Shown: in pieces, positions 1 through 10,888 of the stretch
Layout: each line of letters begins with the position of its first letter
Position numbering within the stretch: position 1 is the stretch's first letter
Source: Laetiporus sulphureus 93-53
Taxonomy: Eukaryota > Basidiomycota > Agaricomycetes > Polyporales > Laetiporaceae
NCBI RefSeq assembly: GCF_001632365.1
Contig: NW_024468544.1
Span: 34,839 to 98,838, forward strand
Direction: 5' to 3'
DNA length: 64,000 bases
Position numbers and translations under genes: made by a program
The notes under the pieces: model-generated
The model's input: only the letters and a program-made list of their open reading frames with translations
Told to the model about the DNA's origin: nothing
The model's database searches: none

Positions 1-1
1 C

Positions 2-1208
2 AGCGACACGTCCGTCTTGATCTCGTTCATCGAGGTCGGAGGGAGGCAGAAGCCAATCCCGGTCTGGGGAGATGAGGCCGCGGCGTTTGACATGACTGCG
101 GAGGAGCGCGAGAAGCACGAGCGATGGGACGAGCGGCTCGTCCTCGGCGGCGGGTGGCTCTACCGACAGGACATGCGGCTCGCGGACCTCGTACGCGAGC
201 GCGGGGTCGTTGGGCGCTATTTGGACACTGTGGACGAAGTGCTTTTTGGCGGGACGCAGGACAGCAAGCGCGGATGGGAGCGGGAGCGGGAGCGGGCTGA
301 GAGTAAGGAGCGGGCAGACAGGGCGAAGGGCCGCAGGGTTAGCACGCCGTTGCTTGAGGGCGGGCTGAGTCCGAGGAGGTCGGATCGGAGGGTTATGTCT
401 GCGAACATGCTGGACGCGATGAGGGATATGGTGCTGACCGAGGAGCCGGAAGAGATGCAGTCAATTGCTGAGGAAGACACTGTCGAGGATGACGACCTGC
501 CGGACTGGGCCAAGCGGTCGACGTTCGAGGGCAATCCATTGGGTGCGGTACTCTGCTGCCTACCATCGTTCAGCACGCTGACCTTGGCACAGGTCGCCTA
601 CACGCCCTCCTCATAGCCCTCCTCCCAGCCCATCTGCTGCCATACCTCCCTCAAGCGCCGCCAGATCGTGCGGCCTTCCTCCAGGCGCTTTCATCTGGCC
701 AGCTACTCTGCATGGCCTACAACGTCGGCGTACGGAAGTCGCGCAAACAGTGGGGATTCGTGAGCAAGGACGCCATTCACGACATCGCAACGCTCGAGAA
801 GCAGTTGGCCGACGATGCGCAGCATCAGGACAAGGGCAAACGTGGATGGACGTTCCGGCGGACGGATAACTTGCGACTTTGGGCAGCGTGCGTGTAACGT
901 AATGTGCTTTATACCGAGAAGCATACTGAAGCAACCTCTCCTACAGCGCGCTGAAACTAAGATATTCCCTCCCAATATACCCACCTGTGCAGCCGCGGAA
1001 CAGCATCTCACCCTCGGATAGCACGCGCTCGCTGAAGTCGTCAACGTCATCGTCGTCTTTACGTCCGCCACCGGGGTGTCACGAAGAACCATTCATGTTC
1101 GATGCGCCGTTGGTCGCGCGCCAAGACAATGGTTGGGAGAACATGCTGGAAACAGCCGTTCTCAAGTGGATGGATGCTGTCGTAGGAGAGCGGAGAGGAG
1201 AGCGGTAG
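2..1208 (+). CDS. conserved fungal protein, C-terminal part (5' end outside window)
   Basis: The frame is open from the first bases, so the 5' end lies outside the window. Three exons fit: 2-542, 593-887 and 947-1208, joined by GT-AG introns of 50 and 59 nt; the joins restore a continuous reading (…NPLG/RLHALLIALLP… and …NLRLWAA/ALKLRY…). The middle exon carries a helical, leucine-rich block followed by a segment rich in aromatic and basic residues (WGFVSKDAIHDI, WTFRRTDNLRLW) that looks like a small conserved helical domain. The first exon is acidic and low complexity; the last is Ser-rich and ends in a short helix (WENMLETAVLKWMDAVV). I do not recognise a named family, although the C-terminal block resembles uncharacterised proteins common in Agaricomycetes. 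The function is unknown. Confidence 0.75.
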
Positions 1209-1456
1209 GAATGACCGGACGTCATGATTCTTAAAGTTCGTTATGCATGCCGATTCATTGTCTTTCATTCAAGATATAGCGTATAGCACATTGCATTTCG
1301 CGCATTTGTCGCACAGCTACCAAACCTTTGCATAATGCTTAATGATCGTTCACTCTTACAATATAATGTGATCAAACGGTTCAATTTAGCCCAAGTCACA
1401 TAGCATATCGTGCATCGAGCGGGAGAAGTACATATATTACACGAATAATGCACGCC

Positions 1457-2602
1457 CTATGCTGGCACGCCTGCTCCCACATCCTGCAGCGAAGGATGGT
1501 GAACCATCCTTACATGCCTGTTCAAATGATCCTTACTATGAAATACCTCACCACAACCGGAGAACGCACACTCGTGTTCCCTCAAGTGTGCCTTCACGAC
1601 ATGTGCAGCGACGTCACATAGCGGGATGTCATGTCCGTCGATGCACCCCTCCCACTGGCAGCGGATCTTGCGCTTCCCTTGCCATCTCTTGCCGTCGTGA
1701 TGAGCGTGGACGAGATGTATTTGCACGTTCTTGATGTCTCGCCCACCGATGTACCGCATGCAACTTCCCCACCGGCAGCGTGCACGTCCTGGTAAGGGTA
1801 CCGGGGCGACGCCGGAAAGGGAAGATGGTTGTTGGGATATGGAAGCTGTGGCATTGCTTGCCGTGTCACGACGATGAATCCCCGGTGAGCTGGGGCAAGA
1901 GGCAGCCGTGTTCGTTGATTGAACCTGCTCGGGAATCGTAGAGATCTCAACAGGGGTTGCCCCATTGGGACTATCAACGGGTTGATTCGCCGTCATCGCT
2001 GGAGAACTGACGAGAGCGAACCACGAGGACGCGCTGTCGAACAAATCGTCGATGCTTCCGCCAGCCATGAGCGGCACGCCAGCCATGAGCGGCACGCCAG
2101 ACTGGTCGGCCATCCCCAACATGTACTGGGAGACCGTTTGTTGCTCTTCCGCAGTAAACTGGGGAGAGAACTGTACTTCTTGCTGAGGTGGCACAGCCAT
2201 TTCAGAGGAAAGTATAGTTCCCCCCAACGGCGCATCCGGAAAGAGTGAGGTCGTCAGTGCACCCAGGTCGTCCGTGCCGATGTCGAAATTATCCTGTAGC
2301 ACGGACGGGCCAGCCATCATGAGCACATCCGAATCGAAGAACGGATCGAAAGAGGGGACTATATGCGACTCTGCGAATCCCTGGAGCTGAATGTCATTTG
2401 AAGGTGCTGCCGCTTGCCCGGCCTGCACAGGCGCATACGATGGTGCAGAAATCATGCCTAGGTTGTTGTTGCCCTGCAACCAGGACGAATTTGCCGCGGA
2501 GAGGTCATATATCACCATGGGTGAGGGTCCGCGAGGTGGCACTGTGGTATCCAGCACATCGTCATCGAACCTCTCGTAGACCAATGCGAACATTTGTGCC
2601 AT
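1457..2602 (-). CDS. C2H2-like zinc-finger protein, paralogue 1
   Basis: The protein is about 381 aa. The first 270 residues are low complexity (Ser/Pro/Asp/Gln) and resemble an activation-type region. The last 110 hold three Cys2-His2-like fingers: CRWGSC…HLVHAH, CQWEGC…HVVKAH and CAFSGC…HVRMVH. The spacer between fingers 1 and 2 contains a GKRWQGKRK basic stretch. It is probably a nuclear DNA-binding protein. Reading upstream meets a stop, so I start at the first true ATG (2602). A 5' exon ending before a GTGAG donor near 2734 could add residues, and the exact start is uncertain. A short in-frame tandem repeat (VPLMAG twice, near 2065-2100) lies in the linker. It is a neighbour and same-strand paralogue of the gene at 3805-4996. 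Confidence 0.75.
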   Translation of the reverse strand: MAQMFALVYERFDDDVLDTTVPPRGPSPMVIYDLSAANSSWLQGNNNLGMISAPSYAPVQAGQAAAPSNDIQLQGFAESHIVPSFDPFFDSDVLMMAGPSVLQDNFDIGTDDLGALTTSLFPDAPLGGTILSSEMAVPPQQEVQFSPQFTAEEQQTVSQYMLGMADQSGVPLMAGVPLMAGGSIDDLFDSASSWFALVSSPAMTANQPVDSPNGATPVEISTIPEQVQSTNTAASCPSSPGIHRRDTASNATASISQQPSSLSGVAPVPLPGRARCRWGSCMRYIGGRDIKNVQIHLVHAHHDGKRWQGKRKIRCQWEGCIDGHDIPLCDVAAHVVKAHLREHECAFSGCGEVFHSKDHLNRHVRMVHHPSLQDVGAGVPA

Positions 2603-3485
2603 GCTAAGCGTCTCCGTGGTGGATGGATATGCGCTAGGCAACACACCTCTGCCGGCGGATATATGCGCGCTACGTTAAACACAACGCCTGTCAGCAGACT
2701 GTGATGCGTAGTCCACGATCAAGAGTCTACTCACGACGCTGCATTTGCCGGCCTAGTTGTCGAATCACGCGCGATGCCAGTGGGGTCCTCAAACAGGGCC
2801 TGAATGAACGCTCTATGGCGTTTGATAGATCAATAATAGGCACGTGAAGTGAGTTAATTTTTAATGATCCTCAGTCTCACGGAGGTGAGAAAAGCACTCA
2901 CGAATCATCCATCATTGTAGCTATGGTAGTCCTTAAATCTGGACTCAAATAGGCAGACGCGAATGGCAGCGATGTTGAGATGAGAGTGCAGGCTGCAAAA
3001 GGACAACTCTGTGGTGCTGTTCAAATGTCAACCATCCGACTCAGCTCAAATTACTGAGGCTGCCATCAAGCTGAGTTTAAGATCCCAAAATTAGGTGAGA
3101 ATGATTGCGATTGAGACCATCTCAGGGCATGCTGAAGAATGGACATGCATCATAAACCGACGCGGAAGAATGCTTAATTATGCATACAATTCGACTTTCC
3201 TTCCCGACTCCTGAGCGAGTACAACCATTGTGACAATCGTGCGGATTGAACGATTGGATGAAATCCGACACCAACAACGTATTGCTAACCGTGGATTCAA
3301 TGTAAGTAAGATTAAAATAGTACGCGAGGCCCGGATGGTCCCTCCATTCTAAAAGACAGCATCATTCAAATGCAAGGGAGAATGAGCTGATGGAAGGAGT
3401 TTGCCGAAGTCAAACTGAAGCTATCCTAAACTTGACTATTTACTCTGTTTGTCCCTGTTGTGCAACGGCTTTATCAACGCACCAT
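2603..3485. other. spacer upstream of zinc-finger gene 1
   Basis: No convincing gene was seen. It contains a good intron-like GTGAG…CAG pair (about 2688-2734) that probably belongs to the 5' part of zinc-finger gene 1. The rest is AT-rich. Confidence 0.5.
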
Positions 3486-3795
3486 ATATGGAAATCACCC
3501 CGAAGCTCGTGGCCACAGCGAGCATAGCAATATTTTTCCACTGAAGAAACCGTGAAAATATAGTAAAAGAATATAAAGCCCAGCCTTGGAGAAATATTAT
3601 GCACATGTTTCCATATTTGGGTAGCACATGGCCATATATAGCAATTTAATGATGGATGAAGCTTCAATTTCTTCACCATTTTCCCAAATCAAAGCTTAAT
3701 ATGTTTTCAGAGTTTCTCTACTGTTTTCCAATGGAAAAATGTTGCTATGCACGCTGTGTGGTTGCGTTCGACAGCACGCGGGAATTCACTTATCT
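3486..3795. repeat. imperfect inverted repeat, MITE-like hairpin
   Basis: The left arm (about 3490-3563) and right arm (about 3698-3795) are reverse complements with scattered mismatches and small gaps. The best-matched core is GCATAGCAATATTTTTCCA on the left against the complement of TGGAAAAATGTTGCTATGC on the right, and similarity extends outward through a CCACAGCG block and inward through GAAAC…TGAAAA. The arms flank about 135 bp. The element has no coding capacity. It fits a decayed MITE or another long-hairpin locus. No target-site duplication is clear. Confidence 0.55.
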
Positions 3796-3804
3796 GAGCC
3801 TGTA

Positions 3805-4996
3805 TCATGAACGTGTTGCACTCTCTGAATGTGCGACCCCCACATGAAAGTTCCTCTGTGACCTCAAATTAAACTCCTGGCCGCACACCGGGCACCGACG
3901 GGCTAATTTTCCTATGTGCTGCCTTTCAATGTGCCTCAGCATGCGCGCGCACTCCATCTCGCCGGCCCCCACGCATCCTTCCCACAAGCATTCCAACTTC
4001 CGCTTTCCTGTCCACTTACCGTACCCGTTATGCGCCCGCACAAAGTGATCCCGAACGCCGCTAGGCTTATTCGTGTTGATAGAACCTGTGCAGGACTCCC
4101 AGTGGCAGCGGACTAGCACGGGAGGAAGGGACGGTGCAGCAGAGGAACTAGGTTTCGGTGAGCCTGTGATAGAGGAAGGTTTTCTGCGGTGATTCTCCGC
4201 ATGGACGACCGGAGGCTGATCCTCTGGTGGCGGCGAGCCCATAGTGAGAGGCGGGGCAGCTGAAGCTGTAGGGGTTTGACCATCCACAGCATGCTGCTTC
4301 TCGGGCGCGGGCAGTATCAAATTTGTGGGCTGAGAGTCAACACGCGCAGAATTTTAAGAGAGGATAAGCCGCCAATAGACAAAAGGATGGACTAGCGCTT
4401 CGATAGCGGCATGCATAGCAGGCGTAGTGTTATCCAAGGAGATCACAGCACGCAGATATCTCTCAATGGTTTGTATTTCTCCGTCGGACAGCTCGATATT
4501 GAGGGTCAGCTGCTGTCCCGAAGACTGGACCTGGTCGGGTCCCGAATCCGGCGGAGAGATGTTGGGAGAGGACAGATCGGGAACAGAAGTAGAGGCACAC
4601 AGCTGATCAAAACTACCGATGCTCGAAGGGGCTGTGTCGCTGCCGTCGGGCAAGGACTGTTGAATATTACCTGTCAACATGAGCTCCAGAACCTCGCTCA
4701 CATCTTCAGGAGGAGTCGCATTGTCCGCCGCGATCATGGCGATATTATCAAGCGGGAAGGGCCCCTCCAGAGGCATACGTGTGTCAGACGTGGTGCGCGC
4801 ATTAGCGACACCGTTCTCGTCGGCCAAGCCACTCGCTGGTTTGTATGGCCTGGAAGGCGGGAAGGTCGGTGTGTCGTATACAGTGAATGAATGAGGGAAG
4901 CATGTATACTCACGCGACTGTTTCCCGGTGCGCTAGATTGCCAGTGCAATTCGGCGATTCGCTCGGGTTTTGATAGGGAGGGTAGCAAAAGAACAT
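3805..4996 (-). CDS. C2H2-like zinc-finger protein, paralogue 2
   Basis: There are three exons (4914-4996, 4381-4849, 3805-4329) separated by introns of 64 and 51 nt; the sum closes at 358 aa. The N-terminal half is acidic and Ser/Pro-rich. The C-terminal half has three fingers: CHWESC…HFVRAH, CLWEGC…HIERQH and CPVCGQ…HVGVAH, with the same spacing and the same GKW-GKRK basic linker as the neighbour at 1457-2602. The start is the ATG at 4996 (MFFCYPPYQN); the later frame entry near 4827 has only a TTG. It is probably a nuclear regulator; its targets are unknown. The two genes look like an old tandem duplication, diverged outside the fingers. Confidence 0.75.
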
Positions 4997-5951
4997 GTAG
5001 CTGTCTCGATCTTGATCAGCTGAGCTAGGTGTGTCCGGCAAGAACAGCAAGGATATAGCTGCAGAAAACCAGCGACACCAAACAGACAGAAGGGCGACCG
5101 GTCTACATCTCAATCGTCTGAAATTGAAATAAACTTCCAGACTAAGGCGATCCAGCCAGAATGTCATCCGACAGTGCCAATCTGTTAGGTTTTTGGCCAA
5201 GAGAATCAGTATTGGACATGCATAGTGTAGTCTCTTCAGTAAGTACAGAATAATCAGATCGACATAGTACGTGGCATGAAAAGGGTCCCGCGCGGCGCGG
5301 GTGGGGTGTAAAATGATTCTGAATCTTGATCAACCTTCCGGCCCGCCGAGAGACGTCACAGCAATGCCTGGCAGAGAGACGCAATGCCTAGTTTGATACA
5401 GTCCGCGTGCAGATCGTTAGACCTTGTCAGCTCACGGTAAGTAAATGCCACAAAGTACTTGTCAAGTGGAGAGCCCAATGCGTGAGAAAACATTCTTTCT
5501 ACCACCACCATAACTCCACCTAAGCGCTGCCTCGTATCTTTTTGATTTTGCAGCGCGTCGCGACGCGCTCTTTCTTGGCAGATTTCTGAGCGAGTGCATT
5601 TCTCGAATAAGAACGCTCGAGATCTGATATTTGGACCCTGGCCATCGAAGAGCAAGGCGAGCCGGTTTTCGCACTCGTGTTGGTGAAAGAGTGAATCGAT
5701 GTTCAGCAGTGATATACTGGCTAGCGCTACCTTTGCACACAATGGGAGGGACCATCAAAGTATGAGTATTGCCAGGCTATTAGAGAATGGAGGGCACGTC
5801 CACTGCGTGCGCTAGTCCCTGTTAATTCAAAGACATTTCTCCAAGTCCAGCAACGACATGAACCCTAAGTAACATTAACGTGAGAGGGTATAGATGCAGA
5901 TAGCGTAGCATTAGGTATAATTAACTAAAATAGGTCCATCTAAGAGCACGC
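4997..5951. other. spacer with a weak minus-strand ORF
   Basis: The stretch between zinc-finger gene 2 and YPP1. A 128-codon open frame on the minus strand (5356-5742) has no recognisable motif and no splice partners that I could support. I see no clear gene. Confidence 0.4.
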
Positions 5952-8900
5952 TCATAAACACCACCCAACAGCCGTGCCGATATCCCTTAGCGCTCTCGTC
6001 TCTGAGAGCGTCAACGCAAAGCGGAGACACTCGCGCTCCCTGTCCTTTCGTCCCTGCAGCCCACAATGCTTTGCGAGGAAGTACCAAGCCTCAGGGACGT
6101 CCCACCCGGCGCCTTTCGTGAGCTCGGACAGCAGCCCCGCCGCGAGGTCGATGTTCTCTCGCTGTGGATTGTCAGTGGAGGTGCCGAGGAGTTTGGGCAG
6201 GTTGGGCGAGAGGTAGAGGCGGCAGAGATGCACTATGGCGGAGACGTCGTCTGGCGCGATGAAGAGCGCCTTCTGGAAAGACTCAAGCGCACGGAGCTCT
6301 TCGTTGAAAGCCATATAGTACAAACCCAGCTGTTATTACTTGATGAGCAATCAAAATTCCCCCTTGTGAATATATCACAGCCGAGGCGCTCACCTGTACC
6401 CAGACGTTAGGGTTGTCCTCATCCTTCACCTCCGCCTCCTGGATGGCCGCCTTTGCCTGTTCAATCTTCCCGAGCCTCCGGAATGTAGCTGCAGACATCA
6501 GCCAGAGATTGCTCAACAATCGCCGGTCGCGAGCTGCACGATAGTTCTGCTTTCGCATGGCCGACGTTGTAGATTGGGAAGGAAGAGGAGGAGGTGGTGG
6601 TGGTGGCGGTGGAGGGGCATCGATGACAGATACATCCTGCTGTGATACATAGAAGCTGAGTTGTTGACGTAGGTGTATCGATGATGCTTGGTAAGGCGAC
6701 TGACCGAGCACGGCGTGCAGATCTGCACAAAACATCAGCATCGCAATTTAGTTCGAGTCAAAGTCTGAGTCCTACCAGGAGCGGAGTTCGACCGCTTGAG
6801 GTCAGTGCTACCATGCCGCGCAACGTTGTGGCCAATTCTCCTGGATATTTTGGTAATGCCCGCCTGTCCCTTGTGCACGCGGCTTTTCAGCACCTCCCGG
6901 ACCTTCTTCCCACGGGTCATATCTCTTTGGGGACCATGGAAGGAAGACAGATGCTTCTCGTCAAGACCCTCGTTAACGCTTCCGGTATGTTCGCTTTGCG
7001 CATTCGGTATCGCAGGCGTGGCAGGTGTGACCGTAATGGGAATAGGAGTCGGCGGGAGAGGACCGTCCTCCGCGACCTCATCGACGGCCATATATGCTCT
7101 GGACGAGTGTGATTCGACACGATGGGATTTAGTGAGTTTCTCGGAGGGTGCGATAGACTGCGGTCGCACGTCCTGCCTACTGTCAATGGACAGCCTTCCT
7201 GCAAAGGCTGCAAATTAGTATCAACGCTACATTATCAGGATACGTAAGCACATGACTCACTGTCTTCCGACCCGACCTCTCGCCGCTCCGAAAACCAGTG
7301 AAACACTTCCACCCACCTATCCCCGGCTCCTTCGGGGCCCTCGACATACTCCGCCAGCGTAAGCTGCGTCATCCGCAACTGTAGAGCGTGTTCGAATGCT
7401 TCGTGGCGCGAGGGAGATGGTCTGTCGGGGATTGGGCGCAGTAACGAAGAGGACGGCGGAATGTCAGTAGCATCGCGATCGAGCAGCGTCACCACGACTT
7501 CGGGTGTGCTAACAGACTCGCTGCTCGAGTACCCCAAATGAGCATGTCCGCTCGCTCCGTCCCGGTCGATCGGTTGCGATCCCGCCGCATAGTCATGTAC
7601 ATGGATGCCAGCGGCGCCGTTGGTCGCATCTTTGGGATGACTCTCGGAAATGTCGTCCGCGAGATCGGCTTCACCTATCCCGGCGCCGACATCCAAGACG
7701 CCCTGCGCGGCGCGCCAGTCTCCTGTCGCAGTTAACAGAAGACCCAGCAGATGCCAATGTCGGACCTCTCCCGGCTCCCCCTCAACGGCGAGTTGCGCGT
7801 TGGCGATGGCCTTCTGCAAGTCGAGAGAGGGCCCGGGCCCTGAATATGCGAGTGCGAGGTGATGATAGACCGACGGAGTGGGATACGTCTCTGCGGCCGC
7901 CAGCAGAGACGAGAGTCCGTGGGAAAATCGCTTCATCCGAGTTTGCGGGTCTTGTTCTATAATATGGGAGACGTCACACCAAATGATATGTACTCCAAAG
8001 ACCATGGACGCGTACCTGTATAGGCCATGGTAGACTGCCAGATACCCTCGGCCAACTGTACGCTCCCGACAAGCTCCTTGTCGTTATGATCCAGGCGCGA
8101 CTTCGCTTTGTCAATCATGATTGCTGCTTCCTTCGCCTGGTCATGCGCCGCCTTCGCATCCTCGTCTACCAAAGCGAGACGGCAAAGCATCCTGGCTCCT
8201 TGGACGAGTGTTTGCACCCAATTGCGGTCGGTGTCCGTATCCTCGTCCTCAGACACAGTTTCGCCTTGTGCCTCTGCCAGCTTTGTCTCCCTCGCTTTCT
8301 CCACCACCTGCACGTAAAGGCGCAAGGCCCGCTTTGCCAGCCCAGAATCGCCAGAGACATATAGGAGATGCGTCAGGTGACGATACACCTTGTACGAGTT
8401 GAAGGTGAGACGAGTTGCCCACCATAGCACCTACCTCATCTCAGTCAGTGCCCTTCAAACGCAGATGGATGCAAAGCGCAGCTTACATCGACCACCCATC
8501 CGGCATATTCCCCCACTGCGCCGTCTGCCTCCCACACGGCCACAGAAAGGTCGACAAGATCCTCCACCTTCACATTGCGCTCGCCTGCGCGCGGAAAATG
8601 TGTGCTCACGCTCAGTATCGCCCGATAACCTTGAATGACGGAGCGTGCCGCACTTATCCATCGGTGCGGTCGGCCATCGCCTTCTCGAGCGACCGGAATT
8701 GGTGTCTTCGATGGCGAAGCGTGCATACGAAGGATAAAAGCACGCAGGTGAAGAATAGCGACGGTCGACCGATGCTCCGGCCGGAACGTCGGCGGCCAAT
8801 GTGCACTGCAGGAGTTGTACTGGTCAAACAACGTCCACACAGATGCGTTTTGACTTCCGTGCAGTCGTACGTCGCACAGACGGGAGCCCAGGATGATAGC

Positions 8901-9867
8901 ACGCCGGAGCAATCGCTCCATCCATCGCCAGAGCTCGCGATAGCGCCCGAAGGAACTTGTGTCAATGGCACCCACGCCGGTAGTGGAAGCTGATGCAGCT
9001 TGAGCAGGGATGTAGGGCGGGATATCATTGATGACGCTTGCGACGAGGGGAAGCGCAGTCAGGTATACGTTGAACGCCGCATGAGGGTCGCTGGGTGTGA
9101 TCACCTCATGGGACATACCTGTATCATGTGAGCATGAGGGTCTTCAGGCCTGGGCTGATTAACTCACCTTGGAGGCATATGCTGCGGATACTCTCGGTAA
9201 TCGCCCAGGCACTTCCATCACTGACGTCCGCGGTGGAAGCAAACGAGAGGGATGACAAGTCGCTACCCGTCCATGCGGAGGAGACAGAGCCGTTCAATCG
9301 AGGCTCGCCCGGAGTCAAAGCAGACCTGGAAGCAGATACACGTTCCGTGACGTCTAAGAAACTCTTGACGTCGGACAAGATTGATAGACACTCCGACGGC
9401 CGTCGCAGAGCAAATGCGTAGTATGCTACTGCAAGCCGGATGGACTACCCGATGCTGAAGTTAATTGAACAGGGAATGGATCAGATATGGGACATTGCAC
9501 TTACATCTGAGTTAGACGACTCCAGCCGCTTCAGAGCATTGTAGCCCGTTATCGCCTCTTGCATGCGCTCTTCTGGTAGCATGCACTCGTCCCCGAGCAC
9601 CAGTGGTCCATGTGGACTAACCTCACTGCCATCCATGCTCCGATTCCGCGAATTGGCGGAGAGCAGCAAGGCGAGTGCCTGCAACTGTGATGCAAGCTCA
9701 GCGATATGCGTGTACCCTCTGCAATGTTTGTTGAACTTGCGCAGGGTTTCTGACCAGGAAAGTGGCGCGCCGCCAGGTGTCTTTCCGGGGAATGCGTTGT
9801 CCCATCTCCCTGCTGTCAACGTTTCTCGAAGCTGTCTCCAGTAATGCTGATCCTTTCCTTGAGCCAT
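5952..9867 (-). CDS. YPP1: Ypp1/TTC7-type TPR protein of the PI4-kinase (Stt4) complex
   Basis: There are eight exons: 9505-9867, 9168-9444, 8487-9118, 8016-8430, 7261-7956, 6776-7207, 6394-6722 and 5952-6329. All introns are GT-AG, and the sum closes at 1173 aa. The product is a helical TPR protein. The N-terminal WRQLRETLTAGRWDNAFP block and the C-terminal WDVPEAWYFLAKHCGLQGRKD… block are hallmarks of the fungal Ypp1 family. In yeast, Ypp1 with Efr3 anchors the phosphatidylinositol 4-kinase Stt4 at the plasma membrane; the human counterpart is TTC7. A Ser-rich disordered insert (exon 6) and a run of ten prolines (about residue 970) separate the last TPRs. The start is the ATG at 9867; the preceding frame has only a GTG. 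Confidence 0.85.
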
Positions 9868-10888
9868 CTCAGGGGAAAAGATCACACATTAACTCTAAAT
9901 AAAGTTCAATTCGTAGGGCAATGGTGAGATTGGAGTGACGTATGTGGTTCTTCTCTTCGTCGTGCGAGGTTGACCAGATCTGCACACGCTACCAAGTAGA
10001 CACAGTCGTCGTCTTTTTTAGGATGGCCCAGCAAGAAAACGAGTTCGAAGAAAGACCCCAGACGTCAAGAACCCGAACAGAAGTGCTGTGGGGCACGAAT
10101 GTCGTATTGTAGAGAGAACTTCTTCGTTGTAAGCTCCACAATTACGACCAGAACTTCATATGTAGTGTTTACCGTCACGTGGTCGCTTTGAGATAAGATT
10201 AGATCGATCCTTTGAAGTTGTGGTCCATGGACCTTAAACAATGTTTTTTTTGAGGCTCATGCATTCATGCTACGTAGGGCTACTTGCGAGCTTAAGAGCG
10301 GTGATAACTTCGCAATCATTTCGCAAGCCATAATATCAAATGAAAGTTGTCAGATTTTCAGAACCAAGGCTGCACCTTCCTCTGACTTTGCTTGTCGTTT
10401 GTGGCGTAACATTCGAGTTCCCACTTTCATTGCGCTAGCTGACTATTGATAAAAACGGCTGGATGATCATTGAATGTATGATTAAAGAAGTAGAACCTGT
10501 GGGCGCTTGTTCATAATGACCGCGCGCGGACTCTATTGTAATGTCTTGTGACCATCATGATGAACGAACGTTCCATTCAGACATGGTGAATCCAAAAGCT
10601 CAGTTCATAATGAACCGAAAATAATATACGTATGAGCTGCAAGGTTGAACAAGAGTTGACACATCGTTAAGGGCGGAAAGTCGCAGCTCATACATGCCAT
10701 CTGTAATTGATTTAAGAAGCATCAGTGTGGTCGATCAGAAATTGATTCCAGTCCGCTCGTGCCATCAGACACGCCTATGTGGGGTTATTTGTTCTTCCGG
10801 TGGCCAAGACGCTTGGTTCATCAACGAACGCTGTGGCATCGTGCTCCCTTGTACTCAACCTCCATCCAACGCCCAAGTGTTCGTCTCA
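9868..10888. other. divergent promoter region between YPP1 and the next gene
   Basis: About 1 kb between divergent genes. It contains a CACGTG palindrome at about 10175 and a pyrimidine-rich leader just before the ATG at 10889. No gene was seen; a 65-codon in-frame extension (10694-10888) looks non-coding. Confidence 0.45.

Noticed and set aside
5356..5742. 128-codon minus-strand frame upstream of YPP1's 3' end
   Set aside because: No recognisable motif and no convincing splice links to other frames.
10694..10888. In-frame N-terminal extension of the gene at 10889
   Set aside because: Its composition looks non-coding and a pyrimidine-rich leader precedes the ATG at 10889.
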